From contig NC_089278.1 of the NCBI RefSeq assembly GCF_963678975.1, positions 13,993,959 to 14,057,958 of the forward strand: 64,000 nucleotides of DNA. The letters are read 5' to 3'. The number at the start of each line of letters is the position of its first letter. Position 1 is the first letter of the stretch. Under the pieces are notes generated by a model. It saw only the letters and a list, made by a program, of their open reading frames with translations. It did not search any database and was not told the DNA's origin. Source of the stretch: Dysidea avara. Its lineage: Eukaryota; Porifera; Demospongiae; Dictyoceratida; Dysideidae. The translations under genes and the position numbers were made by a program. Positions 12,219 to 24,625 of this stretch are shown piece by piece.

Positions 12219-15200
12219 CGACCCTACAGTTCAATTTGGCTTTATAATAAATGGAATAAAGATACGGAGAACTACAGCTACTGTAATGATGAAATGAAGC
12301 GACAGCAAAGTATTTAGGCAACGATACAGAAGGACAGCCTCAAGAACAACATAAGGGCTCAAAAAACAAACAAGTATGTGTGCAAGTGAACAGTCTAACT
12401 CCATGGAATTGAGACGTTGTCGTCAACAATCAAGACTTTATCATGCCTACTAACCCGATGATAATAGAGAGCAGAAATCCTTTAACTTCATCAACACTCT
12501 CACTTAGATTAAAATTATGATTGTGGTTTTAGGTTTTTGGTGATTAGAGTGGGCCCAGCCTTCGTAGCATAAACACCACTCAACAATTGATCTGGATCAC
12601 ACTGAAGCGATCTCATCCAAAGCGATCTCATCCAAAGCGATCTTGAAGCTGTAAGTCAACCAACAGTGCTTGTTATCGACCGCACATTCACTTTCCACAT
12701 GCAAATTATGAACCAGTTGTTACAAGAGTTCATAATATTTGTATTTGTACGGTATGGTTGCTAATATCACTGTATTTGATAACTCTGCCATTGATGATGG
12801 AATTCAGTATGTAATAATGTACAAACCCACCAAATTTTAGATAAATCATGTGATTGGAATGCAAGATACAACTGCAACCAGTTTATTAACACAAAATATA
12901 AAACTATAACTGTAAATCTATGGTCAGTTCTTTGCTTGTAGAACAAATTGGCTGTCGTTGCCAGTTTATTGCAATAGTAAACAAGTTACAAGAGTACCAG
13001 TTTATTACAAGAGTGAACAAGTTTATTACAAGAGTGAATATGTTTCCATAGTGTACAGCACTGGCTGTTGGTCTTATTACCTTCTTCATTCAAATGTGAT
13101 GACTTGCATGTATTATCAGTGGAGGATTTCATTGTTTTTTGTTGTTGTTTTTTTTACCGGAAATTGCTGGTTGCTCACACTACAACAATCTAAGCACTGA
13201 AGTAAGTGTAAAATAATGTACAAAAATTTTTACCCACAAAAGATTTATGCACAAAAGTGAATTACAGTACCGCATAGCACTAGCCATTTCTTTACACTAC
13301 TGGTCACTATGCCTACATATATTACACAACCTAGCACAAATTCAGAGGTCTAACTCACTAGTATACTAGAGAAAACTGCCACAGGAAAACTGTCCTCACT
13401 ATTTGGGATACCATACTAAAACCACAAATTACCCTTGCAGCCAAAATTTTGTGCAAAGGATACAAATCCCCTTAAACAAAGCTTCTATACTACTCTACTT
13501 ACTTTTGTGAATGTCTTCTTTGCTATTACACATTAAACAACGACGAATTTCTTCTTACAACAAAGCCACGCGCTTTTGCTTTAACAGCAGCGTAACCATA
13601 TTATTGTAAATGTAATCCGTGATCTAATAAAGCAAATTCTTGTAATATTATAGCTTCACTTCATAAGGCTTTCCATTTGTTAATTTAAATGTGACAAGTG
13701 GAAATTGTATGGCTTCATACAATAGTTTTTTTTGTTCAGCTGGCCGCATGTTGATTTTTACATGTTTGTGTGACAGCAGATATGTGCCTACAATTAGAAT
13801 AGTTAATGTATGTCTAAGTTGGCTTGTGCCTATTACTTTGTATGAGCAATTATATCAAACAACTAGAATATCTTGTTTGGTAGCTATTATGATGAAGTCA
13901 TTGTAACTGGGTTAACACGTTTCTGGATTTTTTTAATAAGATAGGGAAAAAATTTACTCAATTAACATAACATGATACTAGTTTTCAGCTAAGGAACAAT
14001 ACATAGATATTTATGTGTCTATTGAATACATCTGGTGCAATTATTGTGCATTTATCTTCTTGTAGGTTGCCACAATAGATGTTTGGGGAGTCATTACTTC
14101 AGTCAGAGATTTATTGGTTATGCTAGGCCAATAAAGAAGTTACAACAAAATGCAACATTGTGGGGACACAGTGGAGTTGTATGCGTTGGTCTCTTGTTTA
14201 CACATTTGCTCTTCAGTGTAATGATTTGTCATTGTTTTGCTGCACCAAAATATTGGCCTGCGTGGTATTTCAAGTAACGGGGAAATGCCATTGGAATTGG
14301 AAGGATATATACTACCAGGATGTTCTGCAACCAACCAACTATATGTAAGGAACAGTTGACTGTTTAACATAGTAAGATCATCACCATAATGGTATTAAAC
14401 AGTGTATCATTAACATGTATAGTGTCCATCGGAGCCACGTATTAATCTGCGAGGAGGAACACATTGGACCAGGCAAACACCTTGAGGACAATACATAGTA
14501 CACAATCATTGAAGGCACACATCACTCTCATAATATTGCATTTCTGTTGCAAACAACTGATGAATAATGCATAGGATTTTGTGATTATAACTTGCCACAA
14601 ATAAATCAAATAGTGACTTCATAGTGATAACATTTATGTACTATATTATTGTAATCTATTCATAGCTTGTATTTGAGATAGCCATTCATTCAATAATTAG
14701 TTTCATGATCAATGTTACAAAGTTTGTTTCAGCAGGTTGGTATGCTACCATTAATTCTGTTGGAAAGGCATACATGCGTCACAATAGCATGAAACACAAC
14801 AATGACTACTGAATGATGATTGAAACTCACAAATAAGTTTAGCTCTTTGAAATCTGTCCGCTTATGTAGAGAACTGTCCTACTATGTTCATAAAACTACA
14901 TCTATATATGTAATTATGAGTCTTGTGTGGGTGATTAATTCATTTTCCCCGCAGTCTAACCACATTCATTTTCCCCCGCAGTCTAAACACATTAACTCCA
15001 TAAGTATGCATTAGTGACCAAAAGTGCATCCATTATTAGCTAAAGTGTATTGAGGATGTTGGTCATAATATGTAATCATACCCTTGTTGTCTTCATGCCA
15101 GATGTTGTCTGTTAATAATATTTAAACACTTAGATTGCATTTGTGGCATCTGATAATTATATATTACAGTACTTTCATTTGCAGCACTCATGCTCAATAT

Positions 15201-16472
15201 GGAGTGCCATTAGCATTTCAACTCTAGATCATGATTGGAGAAATATGTCAACTAACCCATAAGAACAAATAGTACCATATAGCTAGCTATGTTGTGCATG
15301 CAAGTGTTCTTTGTATGCATGGTGTACAAAGGTGTTTATATTTTAACATAATCATGTGATTTATAATCAGATAGTACCACATGTATGATCCCAGAATGAT
15401 TTAATAAAAGTGGGACCATGCAGTCAGCCCACATTATGTGTGTGCATGGGCAGCAGAATTTATATACACATACTGGTCACATCTTTGTCTTAAGCACTGA
15501 ATGAGTGATTATGCTTTATAAACTACTGTACATGTAGTGTGTACTTTCAGTACACCATTTAATGCTACAGGAAAAGAAGTGGTACTGTTCACAGACAGTT
15601 AAAGGTGCATCCCTGCGTGGGTCATAACATCACCACATATGGTTCTGGATTTTTCAGCAAACACCTGGTTTAGTGAAGTGACATTTAATATTGGTAATTG
15701 ACATGACTGTTTTGTACCTCAAACTACACACACATCACTTGGAATAATTCATGGTTGCTATGTGATTTTAATCCAACAATTACAACATCACTGTGTAAGC
15801 TTTCCTTAAAGACAGCATGCTTGGTAGTGGAACAAGTAGGATAGTGCAGAAAAAGTTAAGCAACATTGCTGAAGATTTTGATTTAGGAACAACATTTCAA
15901 TACAAACAATGAACATAGTTTCATTCATGAGGTTCCATAGTAAGCGGACGAGCTGTGGTGTATATGTAGGAGTGTATTGATCTAACAAGTGCAGGAATGA
16001 TAATCAATTCTTACACCTGTGAGCAATCATAGCCATGTGGGGATCACTCCTGCACACCATTGGACATACACAACTCGTGTCATAGGTTTATAATGGAACA
16101 ACAAAATATCTCGGTATAGTTCTTATAAGAAAACATAACCAACTTGAAGGGTTTATAATCCCTTACTTTATGTTATGAACTCTTAATGTAAAGAAATTAT
16201 TCCTAGCAGACAGCAGTTAATGTGCAATAGTCACTAGAAGAATACTGTAGAAGTACAGAGTGAACATGAATTATATGTATAGACACACTGACAGTACATG
16301 AAATTTGGATGCTTTGATTATCAACTACATAGTTATGTAACTCAATTAATTTGGAATAAGTATTTGCAGACCACACTTAGTTAATGATTTCACAAATAAA
16401 AAGCCATTAGTAATTACTCGTTATGAGGTCACATTGAGTAAGATGCGGTCAGTTGACTAGTGTTGAACATGG
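12219..16472. other. 4.2 kb intergenic region without a recognisable gene
   Basis: AT-rich. Holds a short imperfect tandem array of AGTTTATTACAAGAGTGAA-like units near 12970-13040 and a 28-bp direct repeat (CATTTTCCCC GCAGTCTAA) near 14940-14995. Open frames are short and resemble nothing known. The right end carries the upstream region of the tyrosinase gene. Confidence 0.45.
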
Positions 16473-16480
16473 TATAAAAT
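16473..16480 (+). promoter_or_regulatory. TATA box of the tyrosinase gene
   Basis: TATAAAAT 53 bp upstream of the chosen ATG at 16533. Spacing implies a very short 5' UTR, consistent with a tightly regulated gene. Inferred from motif and position only. Confidence 0.5.
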
Positions 16481-16532
16481 AGACGATAAAGTCACCTAGT
16501 GCACAGTTCCAGCAGTCTCATCTGAGTCAGCT

Positions 16533-18246
16533 ATGCACTATACAATGATGCTTTGGATAGTAGTACTTACAGCTACCATCACTATAAGGTATGAATTTGC
16601 AAATGTGTAGCTGTAGTTACAGTTTTACTTTAGCTTTGGCCAGCTACCAAGAACATGTACACTTGACAAAGAAGTATTTGATTATGAATGTTGCCCTACC
16701 ACTTCAAGTGGTGTATGTGGTGGTTTAACTAGAGGATCCTGTGTTGACATCTCAATTGTGGACCAGTGTGCAGATGGTAATAATGATGACAGCAATTACT
16801 GCATGATGCAGCGCTTCATGCAGAATAGGCCTGGCACCGACAACACTGACTTTAGGTATAACTGGCCAACACAGATATTTCAAAGAGTTTGCCAGTGTAA
16901 TGGTAATTTTGGTGGCTATGACTGTATGAGTTGTACACGTGGCTATACTGGAGATAATTGTTCTGAGGTAGCAGAGCCAGTGGTAAGGAGAAATATCCTT
17001 TCTTTGAGTGATGAAGAACAGCAGGAATTGGTCAATATTGCCCAGATGATCAAATCAACAACTGCATCAGGATATGTCGTGCCAATCAAGGAACCTGTCA
17101 CTACTGACCCCAGTGAATCATTTGCTGAAATATCTCTGTTTGATATTTTTGTGTCATTTCATTTTAATGCAATTAGGGACCAAGAGATCAATAACTGTGA
17201 TGACACCTCAATCATATCTAACTACTGCAATGAAACTAATCCATGCCCAGTTCCTGACTTTGGTCACGAGGGCCCTACTTTCCTCACCTGGCATAGGGCC
17301 TACATGTTATATGTAGAGACTGAATTGCAGAGGGTAACCAACAACCCCAGATTTGGTCTGCCTTACTGGGACTGGACTGATGAGGACGCAAGAGATGATA
17401 TTTGGGACCTCATGGGGAAGAGTGATTGTGGCATATTTGCTGATCCTCCAGATAACACCACGAGTGAAGCTCCCATTGATGGGCCATTTGCTGACTGGGA
17501 TGCTATTTGTACAAACCCATTAGAGATCATCTGCAATGCTGCTAATCAAATGTGTAACCCCAAACAAGATCTTACTAAGATCCAAAGATGTATTGGTGGC
17601 ACTGTAGGCGTACAGTGCCGGGTGGAGAGCACGTTACCTAGCACCATAGAAGTAACTGAATCTCTTACAGAAGCACATTATGACAATGATCCTTATGGAA
17701 CAGATGAAAACAACTCAGGATTCCGAAATGTCCTAGAAGGCTACAACTATATAGTGGAGAGAGACCGAGATGTTTGCCCTGACTTTGTGGGAGGATTTAG
17801 AATCACTGAACTTCATAACAGAGTACACATATACATTGGAGGTACAATGCTTGATGTACCTACAGCTAGTAATGATCCCATTTTCTTTCTACATCACTGC
17901 ATGATCGATCGTATCTATGAGTTATGGCTTGATCAGTTTACTGACAATGAATTACCCAGCTATGAGCCTAGCACATTTAACTATGGAGTTGGTCCAGGTC
18001 ACAACATTGACGAATACCTGGTACCAATATTTCCTCTCTACACTAATAGAGACATGCACAAGAGGGCAACAGCACTTGGCTATACTTACAATGTACCAGT
18101 AACACCATCAAATGGAGCAAATAACCTAAATGTACTGGTAAGTCATTCATCTATGTGTACTATACAATACATTACTTGTCTCATTTTGCTTATAGAATGG
18201 ACTGATTGTCAGTTTGGGGTTACTGGCAGTGATGTTGTTGATCTAA
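16533..18246 (+). CDS. tyrosinase, TYR/TYRP-like layout, 3 exons
   Basis: Type-3 copper oxidase that hydroxylates/oxidises phenols (melanin or cross-linking chemistry), secreted and probably tethered outside the cell. Exons 16533-16588, 16634-18137 and 18196-18246, GT-AG introns of 45 and 58 nt; 536 aa. The N-terminal 18 residues form a signal peptide. A Cys-rich segment (ECCPTTSSGVCGG, then CQCNGNFGGYDCMSCTRGY) matches the EGF-like N-terminus of vertebrate tyrosinases. CuA ligands: H195 (SFHFN), H230 (GHEG), H239 (TWHRAY). CuB ligands: H413 and H417 (HNRVH), H440 (FFLHHCMID). The last exon adds a hydrophobic tail (LIVSLGLLAVMLLI) ending at the stop, so a GPI anchor or tail anchor is likely. 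All ligands are intact and the gene looks functional. A TATA box lies just upstream. Confidence 0.95.
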
Positions 18247-18457
18247 ATCTACTGATTCTACCTCCTATGCCAATAACTGCTAACATTTGCTTTATCATTT
18301 AATATGATACATGTGCACTTGACACATACTAGTTAGTTGTTTAGCATATAATCGTGTGATTACACATTCATACATATCAGTTGAACCACTGGTATTGATA
18401 CACATTTTACCAATCACATTACCAATCAAGGGTTCTGTAACATGGACAAGTATAGAT

Positions 18458-18585
18458 TAGACCGCTTTTTCTTCGCACGGCGCTTATCGATTGGAAATTA
18501 TAAGCGCCTGCTCCGGAGCAGGTGCTTATAATTTCCAATCGATAAGCGCCGTGCGGAGAAAAAGCGGTCTGGCCACGCGAGACTA
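18458..18585. mobile_element. hairpin MITE of the Mutator-like family
   Basis: A nearly perfect palindrome of about 50-bp arms centred on GCTCCGGAGC near 18513. The right end keeps the family terminus CGGTCTGGCCACGCGAGACTA; the left end is shortened to TAGACCGC, so part of the left repeat is deleted and no 9-bp duplication is seen. Confidence 0.7.
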
Positions 18586-18661
18586 GATGGTACCATAGAT
18601 ATTTGACTCGAAAATCTATAGTTCCTTGATGTATGTCAAGGGGGTGACACATAGGCACTCA

Positions 18662-19396
18662 CTGTAGGTAGATCTGCGACCGCGGTCAAAGTCTAAGTCA
18701 AAGGTCAAAGCCACCAAAATCGTGCCAATTCAACGGTCAAGGGTAAAAGCTTCCAACTCACAATTTTTTTTTACAAATTAATGACACGAGATAAAACAGT
18801 ACGGCCATACCTACTGGATCTTATGTTGCGCGGGCAAAACCTTAGAAAATTTGGGTAGGTAGGTCGATTTGATAATGATAATAATAATTAGTACATAATA
18901 GAAAATTAAAGTATTATGAACCATACAAAAAGAGCAACAACTACAAAAAACGTCAATGAAACATATAGGGTGTTCTGCAGCACCATAATGTATTGCTGTA
19001 CAATGAATCAATATAAGAACTATTTCGTTTGGAGTATCTTCACCATTAAAGCTCATCCTTTTGAAGAGTTTAATCCCTAGAGGAGCCTGGTTATCCCAAT
19101 AGCTGATTTTCACTAGCACATACGAGATTGACCTTCTTGGCACACGTGATCCTATATCACATGATTATCATTATCATTTCAGGTCATGAAAAAAGACAGT
19201 CGGTCGGGCCCGTGCAACATAAAATCCAATAGGTATGGCCTACATAATAAATATGGGCCTCAGCACTCACAATCGAAAAGTGCCGAAATATCGTCGCGAA
19301 GTCACCGGTAAAAGGTCGAAAAAGGCTCTTAGTCACAGGTCAAAGCGAAATTTCAGTCGGTCAAGACTTTGACAGCGGTCGCAGATCTACCTACAG
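18662..19396. mobile_element. 735-bp element with nested inverted repeats
   Basis: Terminal inverted repeats of about 32 bp start CTGTAGGTAGATCTGCGACC. A second inverted pair lies inside (about 18802-18835 and 19207-19240, core GGCCATACCTA). A minus-strand frame of 110 codons (18811-19143) between them matches no family I know. No target-site duplication was found. It ends about 120 bp before the ABT1-like start codon, so it may supply promoter sequence. Confidence 0.6.
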
Positions 19397-19517
19397 GCTA
19401 CAGCGATACACCCCCTTGCATGTTGATGTGCCTAGTCTGGAAGCGTCCGCCCCTGCGCTGAGAACACGTGAGACATGTCAGTCGAAGAATGCATATTCGA
19501 TTGTGGGTTATATAGTA

Positions 19518-21503
19518 ATGGCTGAGTTTCGGGAAGAACCTTCAGATAACGAGATTGATAGCTCAAAGAAAAGCAAGTCGACAGTGCACCCAGGAATTAT
19601 CTATCTCAGCAGGATACCTCCGTACATGAAGCCTCTAAAAATACGTCACATTTTCTCAGATTTCGGAGAGATCGGTAGAGTGTTCCTGCAGCCAGAAGGT
19701 ATGGCAGTGCTAGAAATAGGAATAATTTAGAGACTGTTTGGATTGATCATCGTAAGGCATACCATAGTCTCGCGTGGCCAGACCGCTTTTTTCTCTTTGT
19801 CATTGGGTAGGTTGGGTAGGGAGAAAAAAAGGGTCTGGAACAGTTCGAATCCCACACTCGTCTTAGCACTCCCTGGATAATTGGGGGGTGTTAACCAAAG
19901 AAATGTGATGCGTTTTCAAATAGTAGCCGCTTGCGTCAATCAATTACAAGCGCGTATCCATAAACCTATCATCATCTAAAGCTGCCATCGAGGCGATAAT
20001 AGATCGAATCGATTGTTAATTGATTAAGTAAATTAAGTCCTTGTTTATTGTTGTGCTGTGGCATTCTTGTTACAATGGAGTGGGTTGCATACTTATGACG
20101 TAGCCTCGTGACGTGTAAAGACGATTGTGGGATTCGAATTGTTCCAGACCCTTTTTTCTCCCTACCCAATGACAAAGAAAAAAGCGGTCTGGCCACGCGA
20201 GACTAGGCATACCATTCAGTTCCCCATTCTACGTGACCTCTAGTGCAAATATGTATTAATCACACATACTGGCTTGGCTACATTAGACTGGGACACTTTA
20301 GGGAAAACTTTCCACTCATTTTGACAGAAATCACTGCATTCACTGGTGATAGGTAGCACATGTGTAATGTCATTCAGTCGCAACACAATTTTGTCAGTGA
20401 CATTCCACAACCTTAAACCGCTATTCCATTTCAAGTTTCTTGTTAAATTTTCAACTATCTAAAAACTAGGGTATCGACTGAGTGTCAATAGTTGCCACTG
20501 AAGACACAACAATTATCCCAAGGTTTCACACTATCTGCCAGGTGCCAGCCCTACCTTAAGTAAAAAATGCCTACTAAAACTGTCTCTGACTCTCATTACC
20601 ACCTATGAATGTAGTAGAGCGTTTTAGTTTGCTGACTAGATGTTGTGCAAGTGACAAACTTCGTTTACTGGCACACAGATACACGTAGGCGGCAAAAGAG
20701 AAGAAAACAAGGTGGAAACAAGAAAGTGTGTTTCACTGAAGGATGGGTGGAATTTTGTGATAAGAAGATAGCAAAACATGTGGCCAAATGCCTCAATGCT
20801 ACTCAGATAGGTAAGCATGTTACATTGCTAACCAAATAGGTATAGGCGTGTGTGTGTGTGTGCGTGTGTACGTAGAATGTATGAGTTGTGAGCATGCTTG
20901 TTGTTACAGGTGGTAAGAAGAGAGGTTTCTACCATGATGATTTGTGGAACATTAAGTATTTGCCAAAATTTCAGTGGACTCATCTGACAGAGAAACTTGG
21001 TAAGGCAATTTTTGGTGGGAGTGAAATGTTGCAAGTGTTGTAGTAGTGTGATAATTTTGGTGGTAACCAGTTGATGTACTGTACACGTTTGATGCATTTG
21101 TAGAATATGCATGTATATTAGGTGCAATATTCTAAACTGTTTCACAGCTTATGAGCAAGCAGTGAAGGAACAACAGATGAGGACCGAGATATCTCAGGCA
21201 AGAAAGGAAAACCAGTTCTTCCTCAGTTCTGTGGAGCAGAGCAAAGCCTTGAAGAAGATAGAAGATCGCAAGAGGAAACGAGGTGAAGAAATGGACTATA
21301 CAGGCATCAAGAGAACTTATAAACAGAGCAAGACAATTTCTAATGATGATCCCGGGCCTTCTTCATCCCTCCCTGATGAACTACTAGTAAAGGTTTGTAT
21401 CATATTAACACTGTATAATAGAGTAACATTGTAACAGGTGACACTGAGAGTGAAATAATATGGTCACTTGTGTATTCAGGTCACTACCAACCAACCAACT
21501 TAA
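19518..21503 (+). CDS. ABT1: ABT1/ESF2-like RNA-binding ribosome-biogenesis factor
   Basis: Nucleolar factor of the ABT1/Esf2 family, which acts in early 18S pre-rRNA processing; the family is also named activator of basal transcription. Exons 19518-19698, 20679-20810, 20910-20999 and 21148-21392 join in frame with GT-AG introns. The atypical RRM begins at [20 protein letters not shown]; exon 2 has the basic insert ([11 protein letters not shown]) and CFTEGWVEF, exon 3 the family block [20 protein letters not shown], and exon 4 a basic coiled C-terminus. About 217 residues are covered; the last few depend on whether exon 4 reads on to 21434 or splices to a tiny last exon (for example 21480-21503). 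The start is the Met 102 bp inside a longer open frame; it gives a family-like acidic N-terminus. Intron 1 carries a 441-bp MITE. Confidence 0.88.
19765..20205. mobile_element. Mutator-like nonautonomous element, 441 bp, 9-bp TSD
   Basis: Inverted repeats of about 85 bp start TAGTCTCGCGTGGCCAGACC. Flanked by an exact 9-bp duplication GGCATACCA (19756-19764 and 20206-20214). Same terminus as 6742-6828. The inner part of each repeat contains a GTTCGAATCCCACA-like block resembling a tRNA B box, probably by chance. No coding capacity. Confidence 0.88.
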
Positions 21504-21965
21504 AGTTCCAAAATGTATCATTTGGTATACAAATCGACCAGCCTAATGTTGCCAAATAATAAGGCCATTATGTGGTGTCTGTGTACAAACATGCTTGATT
21601 TCAATGTTGTTCCAAACAGTTTTATTGTGTTACATAACAGTGATTTTATTGGGTACTGGTATATTACAGGTGTTACCATCCTGAATGATATGATAACACA
21701 AAGACAGGACCTGTCTTAATCAAGAGGATGCCAATTCAAATGAGTACAGCATTTTTTTTTGCTAAACCATTATGTATGTACATACTACTGTCTATTTTAT
21801 TATTAGTGAATATGGTACTGAAGTACTGTATGGAGTACTGTATGGTTAGAAATTTTTGAGCACCAAAGTTTTTGTTGAACTTTAATCATACTATGCTGTG
21901 GTACTGATATGATAATGTTGTATCCAAAATATACAAACATCATAGCTTGTTGTATGGCCTGCATG

Positions 21966-24625
21966 TTATAATAGTCCATGTTGAGCCTTGATGTCTATGG
22001 GAAGGTGAATTATCTTGTGAAGGTCATATTTGCCATCAGCATTTCTTTGTTCAACTACGGAGTGTATTTTCTGTGGTGAGATCTGCAGTATCTCAATGAT
22101 CTGGAGTATTACAGTCTAATACTGTATATGATGTACACATGTAACACTCACATCTAGGTATTCATCAAGGTTAGCTTTCTCATTACCATCATCTGGATTA
22201 ATAGCAAAGTTCATATCAAGGTCACTTGTGTTGGCAGTTATTCCAATTTCATTGAAGAAGGTTATACTATAGTGTGTTAGTATAGCAGTGAAACTAATCA
22301 TTAACACTTAATATACTCTATTGTGTGAATTAGTTGAGCATGTCAGAAATACCTCCAGATGTCTTCCTAGTGAGGAACGACAGTGGCACTATCAACTTTA
22401 CAAAGGAATTTCCAATATAAAGTTTAGTGTTTAGAGCTTTTTATCTCTTTGATGACCATTTTCTATCAGCCATATTATTGAACAACTTTGTACATACTGT
22501 AACACATAACAGGAATATATGGACATGGTCAAAATTAGTCAATCTACATAAATCACTAACAACCAACGACTATAGTATGTTCACGTTGAGCTGAATCCTG
22601 AAAAATAGCTAAAAATTAAAAGTGGATTTTTTCTCAACAGAGATAACATTTCAGCCAACCAGATGATTATTGGTAACAGCAAAGGTGTCAATAACAGACA
22701 CATACAGTTTGGCTCCATTACAAGTTCGGGAAAGGGCTGTATGGACACTGTACTTATATGGCTTCCCCATAGGAAATGTATTGTGAAAATTTTGATTGGC
22801 CATAAATATTATGTCAAACATTTGAACAAAAAGATTTTGAAACATTTTTAGTGGGTCAAGCAGTACTACAAATGAGCCAAATTTCAAGATCGTGTGTAAT
22901 TGCATCCATGAGTTATTAAATGTTTTTGAGGGTTCAGCTCAACGTGAACATACTATAAAACTGCAGTGGATGGGCATGGTATCAGGTTAGTATTGATGTT
23001 ACTGACATATATATAAAAGGTACACTAACACGTAAATCGGTCTGAAATATTCCCATAGAAGTGGTAGAACTAGAACACTCGATACAGATGTTCATAAATA
23101 TGGCTGAAATATGGATCAAAAACTGCGGAAATTAAAAGCTCTACATAAATACCAAGTACTGAATAGACATGACCATCCTCATCACACATGGGTACAATGG
23201 TCAATGACAATTTATCATTTGGTATACTTGAAACCTTTATTTGCAATGCCTATGTGCAGTATCTACCTTTATGTACACTTGTAGTGAAAGGATTTGAGGA
23301 CTGCATGTATGCTAGACCAGTTATACACACCTATGCTTAGCACGCAGACTATTTTATAGTATGTACAAGTTGAGCTGGATCCTGAAAAAAAGCTAAACAT
23401 GAAAAGAGAATTAACATTTCAGATGGATATAGGTGACAGCAAAGGTGTTGACAACAGACACATCATGTGGTTCATGAATCCAGGAAAGGGTTGTTATAAA
23501 CATTACACTTTTATGGCTTCCGTCTGTTTAGATTGACCATAATCAATATTGTGTTGGGCATTTGAACAAAAAGATTTTGAATATTTTTAGTGCGTCAATC
23601 AGTGCTACAAACGAGCCACATTTGAAGATCGTGTGTAATTGCATCCATGGGTTATTAAATGTTTTTGAAGATCCAGCTCAACGTGTACATACTATAAGTG
23701 CAAATTTCCTGATACTCAGTTTTATATTATACCCATTTATATGGATATTACCAAGAGTAAATTACTTACAGTTTGCAAACATCTACCAAACCATCCTGGT
23801 CATCATCCATGTAGCTAAATTGTAACTTGAGTGATAACAACACAACATCGTTTTCATTTGGCCATCTATCATGAAGTCCTGATAGGCTGTCATCTGTAGT
23901 GATGGATTAGCGACTATGATGTTTGCAAAAGATAACACTGCATAGAAAATATTGTACAGTGTTATACACTCAATATAACAAGTCAAAGTGTATCGTATCT
24001 TTGAACTGGTTGGGCATCAAAGTGATGAACAAACAGTGTACCCATGATATTATTGCCCAGGAAATATTAAATCCCAAGCGGTTCCTTTGAACATACATGC
24101 TCAAGTAGTATGTTAGAATAATTTTAACAGCTAAACACTGATAAAATTTTTGTGGTCATTCATTGAAGTGTCACAAATTTACAAACATTTACTGATGTCC
24201 CATGCACAAGCATGTAAAGTACACAATACGTCCACATACACTACACACAAGCTTGCTCACGTATATACACACAAGAACATGCAATACTGTACTATAACGA
24301 ACAATTGTACCAGTGGGTAGATCAGTATTACTTACTGTGCAAACTTTCTACAGCTTGTCTGACTCTATTTCGATGTGACAGAAACTTTCTCCAAAGAGGT
24401 TCCTGTATAGTGTAGTATGTGGCATCAAACCCCATCTTCTGCTTGGGGTTGTATATCAGCTTTCCTAAGTGTGAGGGAATAATTCAACTATCTTATACAA
24501 TTACAAGTATTTTTTTTTTAAAAACTCTAATAGAACGCACAATTGTTACCTGTTGGAGTGAACGAGTCATACGGTAATGTCGGAAAGACTTCTTCAAATG
24601 CTTGTAAACTAGGTCCAAGGCCCAT
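21966..24625 (-). CDS. unrecognised 192-aa protein with EF-hand-like loop, 5 exons
   Basis: I do not recognise the family. Exons 24550-24625, 24336-24464, 23770-23893, 22152-22266 and 21966-22100 join in frame through GT-AG introns to 192 aa. The N-terminus is MGLGPSLQAFEEVFPTLPYD; exon 2 encodes a Tyr/Lys/Arg-rich segment (GKLIYNPKQKMGF). Exon 3 ends in DDDQDGLVDVCKL, which fits the first part of an EF-hand loop; exon 4 has NPDDGNEKANLDEYLD and exon 5 RNADGKYDLHKII, both with loop-like D-x-D/N spacing, so two or three degenerate EF-hands are possible. Calcium binding is inference. It is head-to-head with E2F7/8 (588 bp apart) and convergent with ABT1. Intron 3 holds two copies of one MITE. 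Confidence 0.75.
22571..22957. mobile_element. TA-flanked MITE, copy 1
   Basis: Inverted repeats of about 27 bp begin TATAGTATGTTCACGTTGAG. The outermost TA on each side could be a TA target duplication, as in Tc1/mariner-like elements. A second copy lies 0.4 kb away in the same intron. No coding capacity. Confidence 0.75.
23355..23696. mobile_element. TA-flanked MITE, copy 2
   Basis: Same termini (TATAGTATGTACAAGTTGAG on the left) and same interior as 22571-22957 in the same orientation, but about 45 bp shorter. The copies differ at many sites, so they look like separate insertions or an old duplication. Confidence 0.75.

Noticed and set aside
18811-19143. Minus-strand frame of 110 codons inside the nested inverted-repeat element
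   Set aside because: No family resemblance and partly low-complexity (run of Ile); not annotated as a gene.
19840-19870. GTTCGAATCCCACA-like tRNA B box in the MITE at 19765-20205
   Set aside because: No A box or cloverleaf at the right distance; the block occurs in both inverted repeats and is best read as MITE sequence.
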